Assembly: GCF_050632745.1 (NCBI RefSeq)
Contig: NZ_JBODSD010000004.1
Location: 124,001-188,000, forward strand
DNA: 64,000 nucleotides
Direction: 5' to 3'
DNA from: Mumia sp050632745
Lineage (GTDB): Bacteria; Actinomycetota; Actinomycetes; Propionibacteriales; Nocardioidaceae
Both the position numbers and the translations under genes were made by a program. The first letter of the stretch is position 1. Each line of letters begins with the position of its first letter. The notes under the pieces were generated by a model. That model made no database searches. It was not told the origin of the DNA and was given only the letters and a program-made list of their open reading frames with translations. Below, piece by piece: positions 19,620 to 27,600 of this stretch.

Positions 19620-19814
19620 TCAGCGCTCCGACGCCGGCAGCTCGAGCGCCGCGCAGACCGCCCGCCACACCGTCTTGGGAGCGACCCCGGCGTCGAGCGC
19701 CTCGGTGACGGTCCGCCCGCCGAGCTCGGCCAGCACCTGCTGGTCCGCCCACACCGGCGCGTAGCCGCCACCGAGGTGCTTCTCCATCCGCTCCCAGAGC
19801 TCGCTGTGCCTCAC
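19620..19814 (-). CDS. DUF3046 small conserved actinobacterial protein
   Basis: The 64-residue protein matches DUF3046 throughout: RHSELWERMEKHLG, AELGGRTVTEALDAG and PKTVWRAVCAALELP. The family is restricted to actinobacteria and often lies beside recA-recX (Rv2738c in M. tuberculosis); here it is about 5 kb upstream of recA on the same strand. Function unknown. The GTG start overlaps the MMPL stop (GTGA), so translation may be coupled. CATACT (19826-19821) ends 6 nt before the start and could give it its own leaderless transcript. Confidence 0.85.
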   Translation of the reverse strand: MRHSELWERMEKHLGGGYAPVWADQQVLAELGGRTVTEALDAGVAPKTVWRAVCAALELPASER

Positions 19815-22033
19815 CCGGCCAGTATGCGGTCCCGCCCCTCGCCCCCTCCGCGGGCATCCGCCGCGACCGGCTCCGTGCCGCCCTCGCGCACGCCGTACCG
19901 CTCCCACCACCGGCGCATCGGGCCGGGCGCCCACCAGTTCCAGCGGCCGAGGAGCTTCATGGTCGCCGGCACCATCACGAGCCGGACGAGCGTGGCGTCG
20001 AGGAGCAGCGCGACCAGCATGCCGACGCCGATCATCTTGATGAAGACGATCCCCGACGTCGCGAAGGCGCCGATCACCACAGCCAGCAGGAGGGCCGCGC
20101 TGGTGATGATGCGTCCCGTCTTCTGGACCCCGGTCGCCACCGCCAGCTCGTTGTCACCGGTGGCGTCCCACTGCTCACGGATCCGCGACAGCAGGAACAC
20201 CTCGTAGTCCATCGACAGCCCGAAGAGGATCGCGAACATCAGGATCGGCTGCGTCCCGTCGAGGTAGCCCGTCGAGCTGAAGCCCAGCAGCCCCTCCAGA
20301 TGCCCGTCGGCGAAGATCCAGGTCACGACCCCGAAGGCCGCCGTGATCGACACGATGTTGACGAGCACCGCCTTGATCGGCAGGACCACCGACCCGAACG
20401 CCACGAACAGAAGGACGAGCATCGCGACCACGATCAGCCCGATCATCAGCGGGATCCGGTCGGCGATGCCGTCGAGCATGTCGACAGTCTGGGCAGCGGT
20501 GCCGCCGACGTACGCGTCGGCCGGCGCGTCGACCTCGCGGAGGTCGCGAACCACGTCCTGCGAGGCCTCGCTCTGGCTCGTCCCCGCCCAGGAGACGTCG
20601 ATCAAGGTCCCCGGCTCGGCGGCACCCCCGGCGGCCGCCGAGCCAGAGCCGTTCGCGCTGCTCGCGACGGGCTGCACCTGCGTCACGCCGTCGACGGCGC
20701 GGAGCTCGCTCACGTACGAGGCGACCTCGGCCGGGTCCTCCGACGCGAGGAACACCTCCGCGTGGGACGTCGCTCCCCCGAAGTCGGAGTCGAGCTTCTC
20801 CGTGGCCACCCGCGACGGGGCGTCCGCCGGGAGGACCCGGTGGTCGACCCCGCCCCAGGAGACGCTGAGGAACGGGCTCGCGAGCGCCAGCAGCAGCCCG
20901 GTCACCAGCACCAGGCTGACGACGGGACGGGCCATGACCGCGTGCGCGAAGCGCGCCCAACCGCGGGAGGGGCGACGCGCACGGCGTCGCCACGGCATGG
21001 CGCCGGCCTCGATCCGCCGGCCGAGCACGGCGAGCGTCGCCGGCAGCAGCGTGAGAGCCGCGACCATGGCGACGAGGACGGCGGCGACCCCGCCGTACGC
21101 CATCGAGCGCAGGAACGTCTGCGGGAACACCAGCAGCGCCGACAGCGCGACCGCGACGGTGAGGCCGGAGAACAGGACCGTACGGCCAGCGGTCCGCATG
21201 GTGGCACCGACCGCGTCGGCGACGCCCTCGCGATCGCTCTCGCGCACCGCGAGCTCGTCGCGGAACCGGCTGACGACGAAGAGCGCGTAGTCGATCGCGA
21301 GCCCGAGACCGAGCAGCGTGATGATGTTGATCGCGAACACCGACACCTCGGTGATCCCGGTCAGCAGCCGGACCACGGCGAAGGCTCCGAGCACCGCGAC
21401 CATGCCGACGCCCACCGGCATCAGCGCGGCCACGACCGAGCCGAAGACGACGAGGCTCAGCAGCAGGACCAGCGGCATCGAGAGCATCTCGGCACGCGCG
21501 ATGTCCTCGGTGACGTTGGTGTTGACGTCGTCGAAGACGGCCCACTGCCCGGCGACGTCGAGATCGAGCGTGCCGTCCTCGACGGCATCGGTGTCGAGCG
21601 CCGGCCGGACCTCGTCGTACGCGTCCATCAGCGCGTCCTGGTCCTCGCCCTCGAGGGTGATGACGACGCTGGTCGCGTGCCGGTCCTCGGAGACCAGCGC
21701 GTCGGTCCCGGGCGGACCGTACGCGGCGACGCTGGCGACCGCGTCCTGCGGCAGCCCGGCGACCACGTCGGCGATCGCGCTCCTGAACGGCGCCTGGTCC
21801 ACCGTCATGTCCGGGCTCTCGTAGACGGCGACGACGTCCGCGCCGTGCCGTCCGACGTTGTCCTCGATCAGCTGGGTGGCCTGGTACGACTCGCTGCCGG
21901 AGTCGTCGAACCCCCCGTTGCTCAGGGATCCGAAGACCCCGGTCCCGTACGCGCCCGCGGCCACGACCACGAGCAGTCCCAGCCCGAGCACCCATCGCGC
22001 CCGCCGTGCGACGAAGCGTCCCCACCGTTCCAT
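19811..22033 (-). CDS. MMPL-family RND transporter
   Basis: This 740-residue inner-membrane protein has the MMPL/RND layout. TM1 (WVLGLGLLVVVAAGAYGTG) precedes an external loop, then a bundle of TM2-6 with LLGLGLAIDYALFVVSRFRD, whose Asp-Tyr pair is the proton relay. A second loop and bundle follow, with FGLSMDYEVFLLSRIREQWD. Such proteins export lipids or drugs using the proton gradient. GGGGGA precedes the ATG at 22033, whereas the frame extends further without support. The divergent TetR gene and the repeat array between them imply repression by that regulator and induction by an unknown compound. Confidence 0.92.
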   Translation of the reverse strand: MERWGRFVARRARWVLGLGLLVVVAAGAYGTGVFGSLSNGGFDDSGSESYQATQLIEDNVGRHGADVVAVYESPDMTVDQAPFRSAIADVVAGLPQDAVASVAAYGPPGTDALVSEDRHATSVVITLEGEDQDALMDAYDEVRPALDTDAVEDGTLDLDVAGQWAVFDDVNTNVTEDIARAEMLSMPLVLLLSLVVFGSVVAALMPVGVGMVAVLGAFAVVRLLTGITEVSVFAINIITLLGLGLAIDYALFVVSRFRDELAVRESDREGVADAVGATMRTAGRTVLFSGLTVAVALSALLVFPQTFLRSMAYGGVAAVLVAMVAALTLLPATLAVLGRRIEAGAMPWRRRARRPSRGWARFAHAVMARPVVSLVLVTGLLLALASPFLSVSWGGVDHRVLPADAPSRVATEKLDSDFGGATSHAEVFLASEDPAEVASYVSELRAVDGVTQVQPVASSANGSGSAAAGGAAEPGTLIDVSWAGTSQSEASQDVVRDLREVDAPADAYVGGTAAQTVDMLDGIADRIPLMIGLIVVAMLVLLFVAFGSVVLPIKAVLVNIVSITAAFGVVTWIFADGHLEGLLGFSSTGYLDGTQPILMFAILFGLSMDYEVFLLSRIREQWDATGDNELAVATGVQKTGRIITSAALLLAVVIGAFATSGIVFIKMIGVGMLVALLLDATLVRLVMVPATMKLLGRWNWWAPGPMRRWWERYGVREGGTEPVAADARGGGEGRDRILAG

Positions 22034-22054
22034 CGTTCTTCCCCCAGTCGCCTC

Positions 22055-22123
22055 GTGAATGCTGTTCACAACTGTTAACACTGTTCACCGCTAACGATGT
22101 TCACTATGCTGAAGGGTGTTAAC
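22055..22123. promoter_or_regulatory. Operator array between MMPL and TetR genes
   Basis: The heptamer TGTTMAC occurs five times in one orientation, at 22063, 22073, 22082, 22098 and 22117. GTGAA...TTCAC at 22055-22069 forms an inverted pair, and the TGTTAAC copies contain the palindrome GTTAAC. A tetR promoter (CTGTTC at 22081, TATGCT at 22105, 18-nt spacer) is embedded in the array. The likely binder is the adjacent TetR protein. Confidence 0.6.
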
Positions 22124-22175
22124 CGATGTCAAGGGGTCCGGGACATCCGACTGCGGGCCTGACAAGGTAGGGACC

Positions 22176-22997
22176 ATGACGACGCAGGGCGAGCAGGCCA
22201 CCGAGAAGCCGACGCGCCGCGACCAGCAGCGGCAGGCCACGCTCGACGAGATCGTGCGCACCGCTCGCACCCAGCTGGTCGAGACGCACGAGATCTCGCT
22301 GCGCGCCGTCGCTCAGGGGATGGGCATGACGGCACCGGCGCTGTACCGCTACGTCAGCAGCCTGGAGGACCTGACGCTCCGCGTCGCGGCGCGCGTGTAC
22401 GACGACCTCCTCGACAGGCTCGAGGCGACCGCTGCGCCGTACGCCGGGGACCCGGCAGCGCAGCTCGTCGCCGGCGCGGCCGCGTTCCGGCAGTGGTCGC
22501 TGGCTCACCCGGAGGAGTTCGGGCTGACGTTCGCCAACCCGATCACGAGCATGGTGAAGTCCGCCGACCTCGAAGCCGACCTGGTCGGTGCGGAGCCGTC
22601 GGCACCGCAGCCCGCTCCCGCGCTGCTCGGCGCCGACTGCGCCGCCGCGGCCCACCGTTTCGGCGGGTTCTTCGGGGGGCTGGTCCTCGAGGTGTGGCAG
22701 CGCGAGGGCTTCCCGGAGCCGGGGACCGTCCCTCCCCCGGCGGACGCGGACCTCGGAGACTCGCTGATGGAGAAGACCGGGGCGGAGGTGCCCGAGGCGG
22801 CGTCGTGGGCGTTCATGCGGTCGTGGGCCCGGCTCTACGGGACGACGGCGCTCGAGGTGTTCGGCCACATCGACGCCCAGGTCGTCGCGAGCGGCGCGCT
22901 CTTCCGCGACACGATGACCGACTGCGGCGAGCTGCTCGGCCTGCAGTCGCGCCGGGAGGACCTCCAGCACGTCGTCACGGAGGTCCTCGCAGGCTGA
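22176..22997 (+). CDS. TetR-family transcriptional regulator of the MMPL exporter
   Basis: The 273-residue regulator has the N-terminal TetR helix-turn-helix: RQATLDEIVRTARTQLVETH, then ISLRAVAQGMGMTAPALYRY with a YRYVSS recognition helix. A larger than usual ligand domain follows, including RQWSLAHPEEFGLTFANPI. The ATG at 22176 follows AGGTAGGG; a GTG at 22116 would add 20 residues and sits next to the TATGCT box, so a leaderless longer form is possible. It faces the MMPL gene across an array of repeats and probably represses both. Confidence 0.88.
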   Translation: MTTQGEQATEKPTRRDQQRQATLDEIVRTARTQLVETHEISLRAVAQGMGMTAPALYRYVSSLEDLTLRVAARVYDDLLDRLEATAAPYAGDPAAQLVAGAAAFRQWSLAHPEEFGLTFANPITSMVKSADLEADLVGAEPSAPQPAPALLGADCAAAAHRFGGFFGGLVLEVWQREGFPEPGTVPPPADADLGDSLMEKTGAEVPEAASWAFMRSWARLYGTTALEVFGHIDAQVVASGALFRDTMTDCGELLGLQSRREDLQHVVTEVLAG

Positions 22998-23055
22998 CCT
23001 CGGCGCCATGTCACTCTTGTCTCGCCCGACACCACGACCGCGAGAGCGAGAGCGC

Positions 23056-23832
23056 ATGAGCACCGGTCGGTCCCAGACTCCGGAGGAACGGTTCGCCGTC
23101 CTGAGCCGCAAGGCCGTCGTCCTCACCGGCTACGCGCTGGGGGCGCTCGCCGTCGTCGCGTTCGTCGCCGACCGGACGGCGGTCGGCGTGACCCTGGTCG
23201 TCGTCATCTTCGTCATGGTCGTCGTCCGCGCCCTGTGGACCCTGCGGCGAGGGCTGCGCGTCGTCGCGGCGCGCAAGAAGGCGACGGTTGCGGTGGCCCC
23301 CGTGGCGACGCCGCGGGCCCCGTCCCCGGTGGACCGTGTCGTCGGCGACCTCCTCGCGATCAACGACGACGAGCTCCCGTACCGCCTCGACGCGACCCGG
23401 ACGCCGGACGGCGTGCAGGTCGACGTCCGCTGGAAGTCCGAGGAGCTGCGCTGGCAGACCCTGTTCGTCAGGGGCAGCGTCGCGTACACCTGGCGGATGG
23501 AGGTGACCCTCGATCCCGAAAGGGCGCAGTACCGGTTCACCGAGCGCTCCGGCACCGCGAAGACGCGCTCCGCGGTCGGCCCCGGTGGTGTCACCCTCGA
23601 CGGAGGCTGGACCTGGAAGCGCGGCAAGACCGCAGCTCAGCGCGCGATGTCGGTCTCGGAGGGCGCGGACGGCCAGGTCCAGGTCCGCGGCGGGCACGAG
23701 GTCCGCACCTCCTGGGAGGGCGTCACGCACATCCAGCCGGCGGACGCGAAGGTCCCCGTGTTCACCGTGCTCCGCAACCACGGCTGGCGGCCCCGGCTCG
23801 ACTGGTTCGGCGCGCGCCTCTTCGAGAGGTAG
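23056..23832 (+). CDS. Membrane protein of unknown function
   Basis: The 258-residue protein has two adjacent membrane helices near the N-terminus (VLTGYALGALAVVAFVA and VGVTLVVVIFVMVVVRALW). A basic segment follows, then a soluble beta-rich domain of about 170 residues with several tryptophans and a DPERAQYRFTERSG motif. I recognise no family. The ATG at 23056 follows GAGAGCGAGAG; an ATG at 23008 lacks a ribosome site. It follows tetR by 58 nt and converges with the hydrolase gene. Confidence 0.68.
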   Translation: MSTGRSQTPEERFAVLSRKAVVLTGYALGALAVVAFVADRTAVGVTLVVVIFVMVVVRALWTLRRGLRVVAARKKATVAVAPVATPRAPSPVDRVVGDLLAINDDELPYRLDATRTPDGVQVDVRWKSEELRWQTLFVRGSVAYTWRMEVTLDPERAQYRFTERSGTAKTRSAVGPGGVTLDGGWTWKRGKTAAQRAMSVSEGADGQVQVRGGHEVRTSWEGVTHIQPADAKVPVFTVLRNHGWRPRLDWFGARLFER

Positions 23833-23847
23833 GACTCCGGCGGCGGC

Positions 23848-24666
23848 TCAGGGCCGGCTCGCGACGAAGTCGGTGACCGCGGCCACGAACGCGTCCGGGT
23901 GCGTGACCTGCGGGACGTGGCCGGCCCCGGCGTACACGAGGTGGCGGGCCTGCGGCAGCAGTCGCGCAAGGTAGGGAGCCACCGGCGCGAAGATCGGCGG
24001 ACTCTGCTCCCCGGACGTGACGAGCACCGGTCCGCCGTAGGCCGCGAGCGCCGCCTCGTCGACCGTCCGCGCGTCCGGCGCCAGCTCCTCGTCGAGATAG
24101 GTCGGCGCGTTCTCGGTCATCGTCGCGCGCACCTGCTCCGGCAGCCGGGCCCACCCTCCGGGTCCGAACGCGACATCCTCGACGAACCGCTCCGCAGCGC
24201 CCGCGTGGTCTCCCGCCTGTACGGCGTCCAGCACCGCCCCGATCGGCCCGCCCGCGTCCTCGGGCAAGCACGCCCGCAGCGGCGGCTCGTGCACGACGAC
24301 ACCACGGAGCAGGTCGGGTCGTTCGGCGGCCAGCCGGAGGGTGATCACCCCTCCGACGGAGCTGCCGACGACCCAGGCAGGAGCGGCGTCGCACGCCTCG
24401 ACCAGCGCTGCGAGGTCGGCCACGTCCTCGGCGAAGGTGCCCTGTCCCGGTGCTCTCTCGCTCTCGCTGTGGCCTCGGCGGTCGTAGCCGATCACCCGGT
24501 GGCTCCGCGACAGCCCCGGGACGACCGCGTCCCAGCTCCGGCGCGAGCTCCAGGACCCGTGCACGAGGACGAGAGGCGCCCCCGCGCCCGTCTCCTCGTA
24601 GGCGATCCGGACCCCGTTGACGTGCGCGTGGTGCACCGTCCCCCACGCGAGCTGCTCGGTGCTCAT
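23848..24666 (-). CDS. Alpha/beta hydrolase
   Basis: The 272-residue protein has the alpha/beta-hydrolase fold: oxyanion-hole HGSW, the GYDRRGHSESERAPGQGTFA segment, nucleophile elbow GSSVG, and catalytic His in AGAGHVPQVTHP. It resembles esterase or haloperoxidase-type members; the substrate is unknown. GAGGGAGAGGGGGAGG directly precedes the ATG, a very strong ribosome site. The upstream gap to the ABC exporter is 134 nt, in which I see no clear promoter. Confidence 0.87.
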   Translation of the reverse strand: MSTEQLAWGTVHHAHVNGVRIAYEETGAGAPLVLVHGSWSSRRSWDAVVPGLSRSHRVIGYDRRGHSESERAPGQGTFAEDVADLAALVEACDAAPAWVVGSSVGGVITLRLAAERPDLLRGVVVHEPPLRACLPEDAGGPIGAVLDAVQAGDHAGAAERFVEDVAFGPGGWARLPEQVRATMTENAPTYLDEELAPDARTVDEAALAAYGGPVLVTSGEQSPPIFAPVAPYLARLLPQARHLVYAGAGHVPQVTHPDAFVAAVTDFVASRP

Positions 24667-24800
24667 GGCCTCCCCCTCTCCCTCGGGCGTGACGCCAGTC
24701 TCGTCCGGTCGTCGGCACCACCGCATCGGGCGATCTGCGCAGACCCGCCCCGGGACCGTGGGCAGTTCTCCCGATCGATCCCAGGGCACCGGCCGGTCGC

Positions 24801-25610
24801 TCAGCGCAGGATCAGCAGCCCGACCCTGCGCGCGGCCACGTGCAGGCCCAGCGCCCCCATCACGGCGAAGTAGGCGACCGGGAGGAGCAGCTCCGGCCCG
24901 ACGTCGCCGGTGGTGAGCGAGCGGACGAGGTCGACCGCCTGGTACAGCGGCGTCACCTGGACGACGACCTGGAGGCTCTCCGGGTAGACCGACAGGGGGT
25001 AGAACGTCGCGGAGAACAAGAACATCGGCATGATCGCGACCTGGATGAACTCGAAGTCCTGCCACGAGCGCATCCACGTCGTGAGCGCGAGCCCGGCCGC
25101 GGCGAAGCCGAACGCGACCAGCAGCGCCGCGGGGAGCGCGAGCAGCGTCCACCACGAGGAGGTCAGGCCCAGGGCGACCATGATCACCACGAACGCCGCG
25201 CCGTACGCCGCACCGCGGGTCGTCGCCCACAGCACCTCCCCCACGGCCGCGTCCACCGGCCGCAGCGGCGTCGCGAGCACGGCGTCGTACAGCTTCTCGT
25301 ACTTGAGCCGGAAGAAGAAGCCGTACGTCGCGTCGAAGAGCGCACCGTTCATCGCCTGCGTGGCCAGCATCGCCGGGGCGAGGAACGCGGTGTAGCTGAT
25401 CGTCCGCCCGTCGTCGAGCGTGATCTCGCCGACCAGCGCCGCAACGCCGACACCGATCGACAGCAGGTAGAACAACGGCTCCAGGAAGCCCGACGCGAAC
25501 GCCGCCGGCGCCCGACGGTAGACGCGGACGTGGCGCTCGAGCAGCCGGTACGGTCCGGGCGCCCCTCCTCCCCCGGGTGCCGATCCCCGCAGCACCGTCG
25601 ACGAGGCCAT
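24801..25610 (-). CDS. ABC-2 type transporter permease
   Basis: This 269-residue membrane protein has the six-helix ABC-2 layout of the NodJ/DrrB group. A basic N-terminal region (LLERHVRVYRRAPAAF) precedes helices near FLEPLFYLLSIGVGVAALVG, with a cytoplasmic loop FFFRLKYEKLYDAVLATPLR that contacts the ATPase. It starts at an ATG overlapping the stop of the preceding permease by one base within ATGA. With its neighbours it makes a drug or lipid exporter; the cargo is unknown. Confidence 0.87.
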   Translation of the reverse strand: MASSTVLRGSAPGGGGAPGPYRLLERHVRVYRRAPAAFASGFLEPLFYLLSIGVGVAALVGEITLDDGRTISYTAFLAPAMLATQAMNGALFDATYGFFFRLKYEKLYDAVLATPLRPVDAAVGEVLWATTRGAAYGAAFVVIMVALGLTSSWWTLLALPAALLVAFGFAAAGLALTTWMRSWQDFEFIQVAIMPMFLFSATFYPLSVYPESLQVVVQVTPLYQAVDLVRSLTTGDVGPELLLPVAYFAVMGALGLHVAARRVGLLILR

Positions 25611-26461
25611 CAGATCCTCCCCAGCCGACGGGCGAACTGCCGTTGCGCCAGGACCCACCCGACGACGGTGACCAGCAGGAGGTACGCCACGTGGATCCAC
25701 GCGGCGGACGTGACGTCGCCCGTCGTCGCCATCCGGCAGAGCTCGACGCCGTGCCACACCGGGAGCACCATCGCGACGACCTCGACCGCGTCAGGCAGCT
25801 GGTCCACCGGGAAGTAGGCGCCCGAGAACAACGTCATCGGGATGACTCCGAGCCGGAAGACGAGGCCGAGCGCCGTGTCCTCCTTCGCCCACGCCGCGTA
25901 CGCCATGATCGGCGTCGTGTGCGCGGCACCGACGAGCACCGCGGCGCCGACGAGCGCGAACCCGCCGACGACACTGCCGACCGTGCCGAACAGCGCCACC
26001 ACCACGGTGAGGAGCACGACCGCGATCAGCACGCGCGCGGCCACGTATGTCGCGGCGCCGTTGACGATGTCCCGCACCCGCAGCGACGTCGCCCGCATCG
26101 CGTAGTAGATCTTGGTCCAGGTGAAGCCGGCGTAGACCGGGAACGTGCTCTCCCCCGCCGCCGCCATCACCGCCGTGATCGCGACCATCCCGGGGGCGAT
26201 GAACGCGAGGTACGACAGGCCGCCCAGCGCTGCGGTGCCCTCGCCGGTCGAGCCCCCGTCGTCCACGAAGCCCCCGAGCCCCAGGCCGAGCGAGGCGAGC
26301 GTGAGCGCCGGAAGGACCGAGTACGAGAACGCCGAGCCGCGCCAGGTCCGGCGGAGGACGGTCGTGTAGTACGGGACCTGGCGGGCGATCGCCTGCCAGA
26401 CCGACGGCGCGCCCGGCGGCGTACGGACGCCCGACGGTGACTGCGTGCCGGTGCTGCTCAT
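25610..26461 (-). CDS. ABC-2 type transporter permease
   Basis: The 283-residue ABC-2 permease is paralogous to the next gene: GFTWTKIYYAMRATSLRVRD corresponds to its RLKYEKLYDAVLATPLRPVD, and both end in an Arg-rich tail. The two subunits probably form a heterodimeric channel. The ATG overlaps the stop of the ATPase gene by 4 nt. The duplicated permease pair with one ATPase is typical of daunorubicin-resistance-type exporters. Confidence 0.86.
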   Translation of the reverse strand: MSSTGTQSPSGVRTPPGAPSVWQAIARQVPYYTTVLRRTWRGSAFSYSVLPALTLASLGLGLGGFVDDGGSTGEGTAALGGLSYLAFIAPGMVAITAVMAAAGESTFPVYAGFTWTKIYYAMRATSLRVRDIVNGAATYVAARVLIAVVLLTVVVALFGTVGSVVGGFALVGAAVLVGAAHTTPIMAYAAWAKEDTALGLVFRLGVIPMTLFSGAYFPVDQLPDAVEVVAMVLPVWHGVELCRMATTGDVTSAAWIHVAYLLLVTVVGWVLAQRQFARRLGRI

Positions 26462-27384
26462 GCGTCCAGCGACCGTCCGGTGAGCCGGAGGAACACGTCC
26501 TCCAGCGAGGAGCGGCGCACCAGCGTGCTGCGGGGCTCGAGGCCGCGCTCCATCGCCTCCTCGACGACCTTCTCGCCGTCGGCGACGTAGAGCAGCACCC
26601 GGTCGGGCAGCACCTCCACGCGCTCGGCGAGGTCGGCGACGCGCTCGGCCGCGGACTCGTTCTCCCCCACGCCCATCCGCAGCTCGACCACCTCCCGGGT
26701 CGAGTAGCGGGCGATCAGCGACAGCGGCGAGCCCTCGGCCGCGATCAGGCCGCCATCCATCACCACGAGCCGGTCGCAGAGCTGCTCGGCCTCGTCCATG
26801 TAGTGGGTCGTGAGGACGATCGTGACGCCGGTCTGCTTGAGGCGGTGGAGCTGGTCCCAGACGACGTGCCGCGCCTGCGGGTCGAGCCCGGTGGTCGGCT
26901 CGTCGAGCAGCAGCAGCTCGGGTTCATTCACGAGCGACCGCGCGATGGTCAGCCGCCGCTTCATCCCGCCCGACAGATCCTCGACCATCGCGCCGGCCTT
27001 CTCGGTGAGCCGGACGAACTCCAGCAGCTCGTCGGCCTTGCGGGCCGCGTCGCGACGGCTGATCCCGAAGTAGCGGGCGTAGACGACGAGGTTGTCGCGG
27101 ACCGTGAGGTCGCCGTCGAGCGAGTCCTCCTGCGGGCACACACCGATCCGCGCCCGGATGGCCGAGCCGTCCGTCGCCGGGTCGAGTCCCAGGATCCGCA
27201 ACGACCCGCTCGTCACCGGCGACACCGCCGCCACCATCCGCATCGTCGACGACTTGCCCGCACCGTTGGGGCCGAGGAACCCGAAGGCCTCGCCCTTGGC
27301 GACGGTCACGTCGATCCCTCGTACGGCCTCGAAGTCCCCGTACGCCTTGCGCAGTCCGCGCGCCTCGATCATCGCCTCGGTCAC
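26458..27384 (-). CDS. ABC transporter ATPase, DrrA/NodI-like
   Basis: The 308-residue ATPase powers the two ABC-2 permeases. It has Walker A GPNGAGKSS, Q-loop IGVCPQEDSLDGDLT, signature LSGGMKRR, Walker B LLLLDEPTTGLD and H-loop TTHYMDEAEQ. The C-terminal extension ends with SLEDVFLRLTGRSL, the usual DrrA-class tail. The GTG at 27384 is preceded by TAGGGT (27396-27391) with a 6-nt gap and no ribosome site, implying a leaderless transcript. The extragenic palindrome lies just upstream. Confidence 0.92.
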   Translation of the reverse strand: MTEAMIEARGLRKAYGDFEAVRGIDVTVAKGEAFGFLGPNGAGKSSTMRMVAAVSPVTSGSLRILGLDPATDGSAIRARIGVCPQEDSLDGDLTVRDNLVVYARYFGISRRDAARKADELLEFVRLTEKAGAMVEDLSGGMKRRLTIARSLVNEPELLLLDEPTTGLDPQARHVVWDQLHRLKQTGVTIVLTTHYMDEAEQLCDRLVVMDGGLIAAEGSPLSLIARYSTREVVELRMGVGENESAAERVADLAERVEVLPDRVLLYVADGEKVVEEAMERGLEPRSTLVRRSSLEDVFLRLTGRSLDA

Positions 27385-27440
27385 GGTTCGACCCTAGAAA
27401 AATCGCGCGCGAATTGCTTGTCCTTATCGGCGCATCTCGC

Positions 27441-27589
27441 TGGTCGAGCAGGGCGAGCCCGTAGGCGAGCCCGTATCGAGACCCGCCCCCCTCCCGCTGG
27501 TCGAGTAGGGCGAGCCCCTGGGCGAGCCCGTATCGAGACCACCGCGGGTCTCGATACGGGCTCCGCTAGCGCTCCGCCCTACTCGACCA
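27441..27589. repeat. Extragenic palindromic repeat, three 43-nt copies
   Basis: Two direct copies (27441-27483 and 27498-27540) begin TGGTCGAG and end CGTATCGAGACC; a third, inverted copy lies at 27547-27589. Copies 2 and 3 are complementary at their ends and fold into a long hairpin. The copy cores differ (GTAGGCGAG, CTGGGCGAG and a GAGCGCTAGC variant), as expected for a dispersed family. The element lies between the rhamnosidase stop and the ABC ATPase promoter and may act as a terminator. Similar elements are common in Nocardioidaceae, to my knowledge. Confidence 0.85.
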
Positions 27590-27600
27590 CCGAACGTCGC

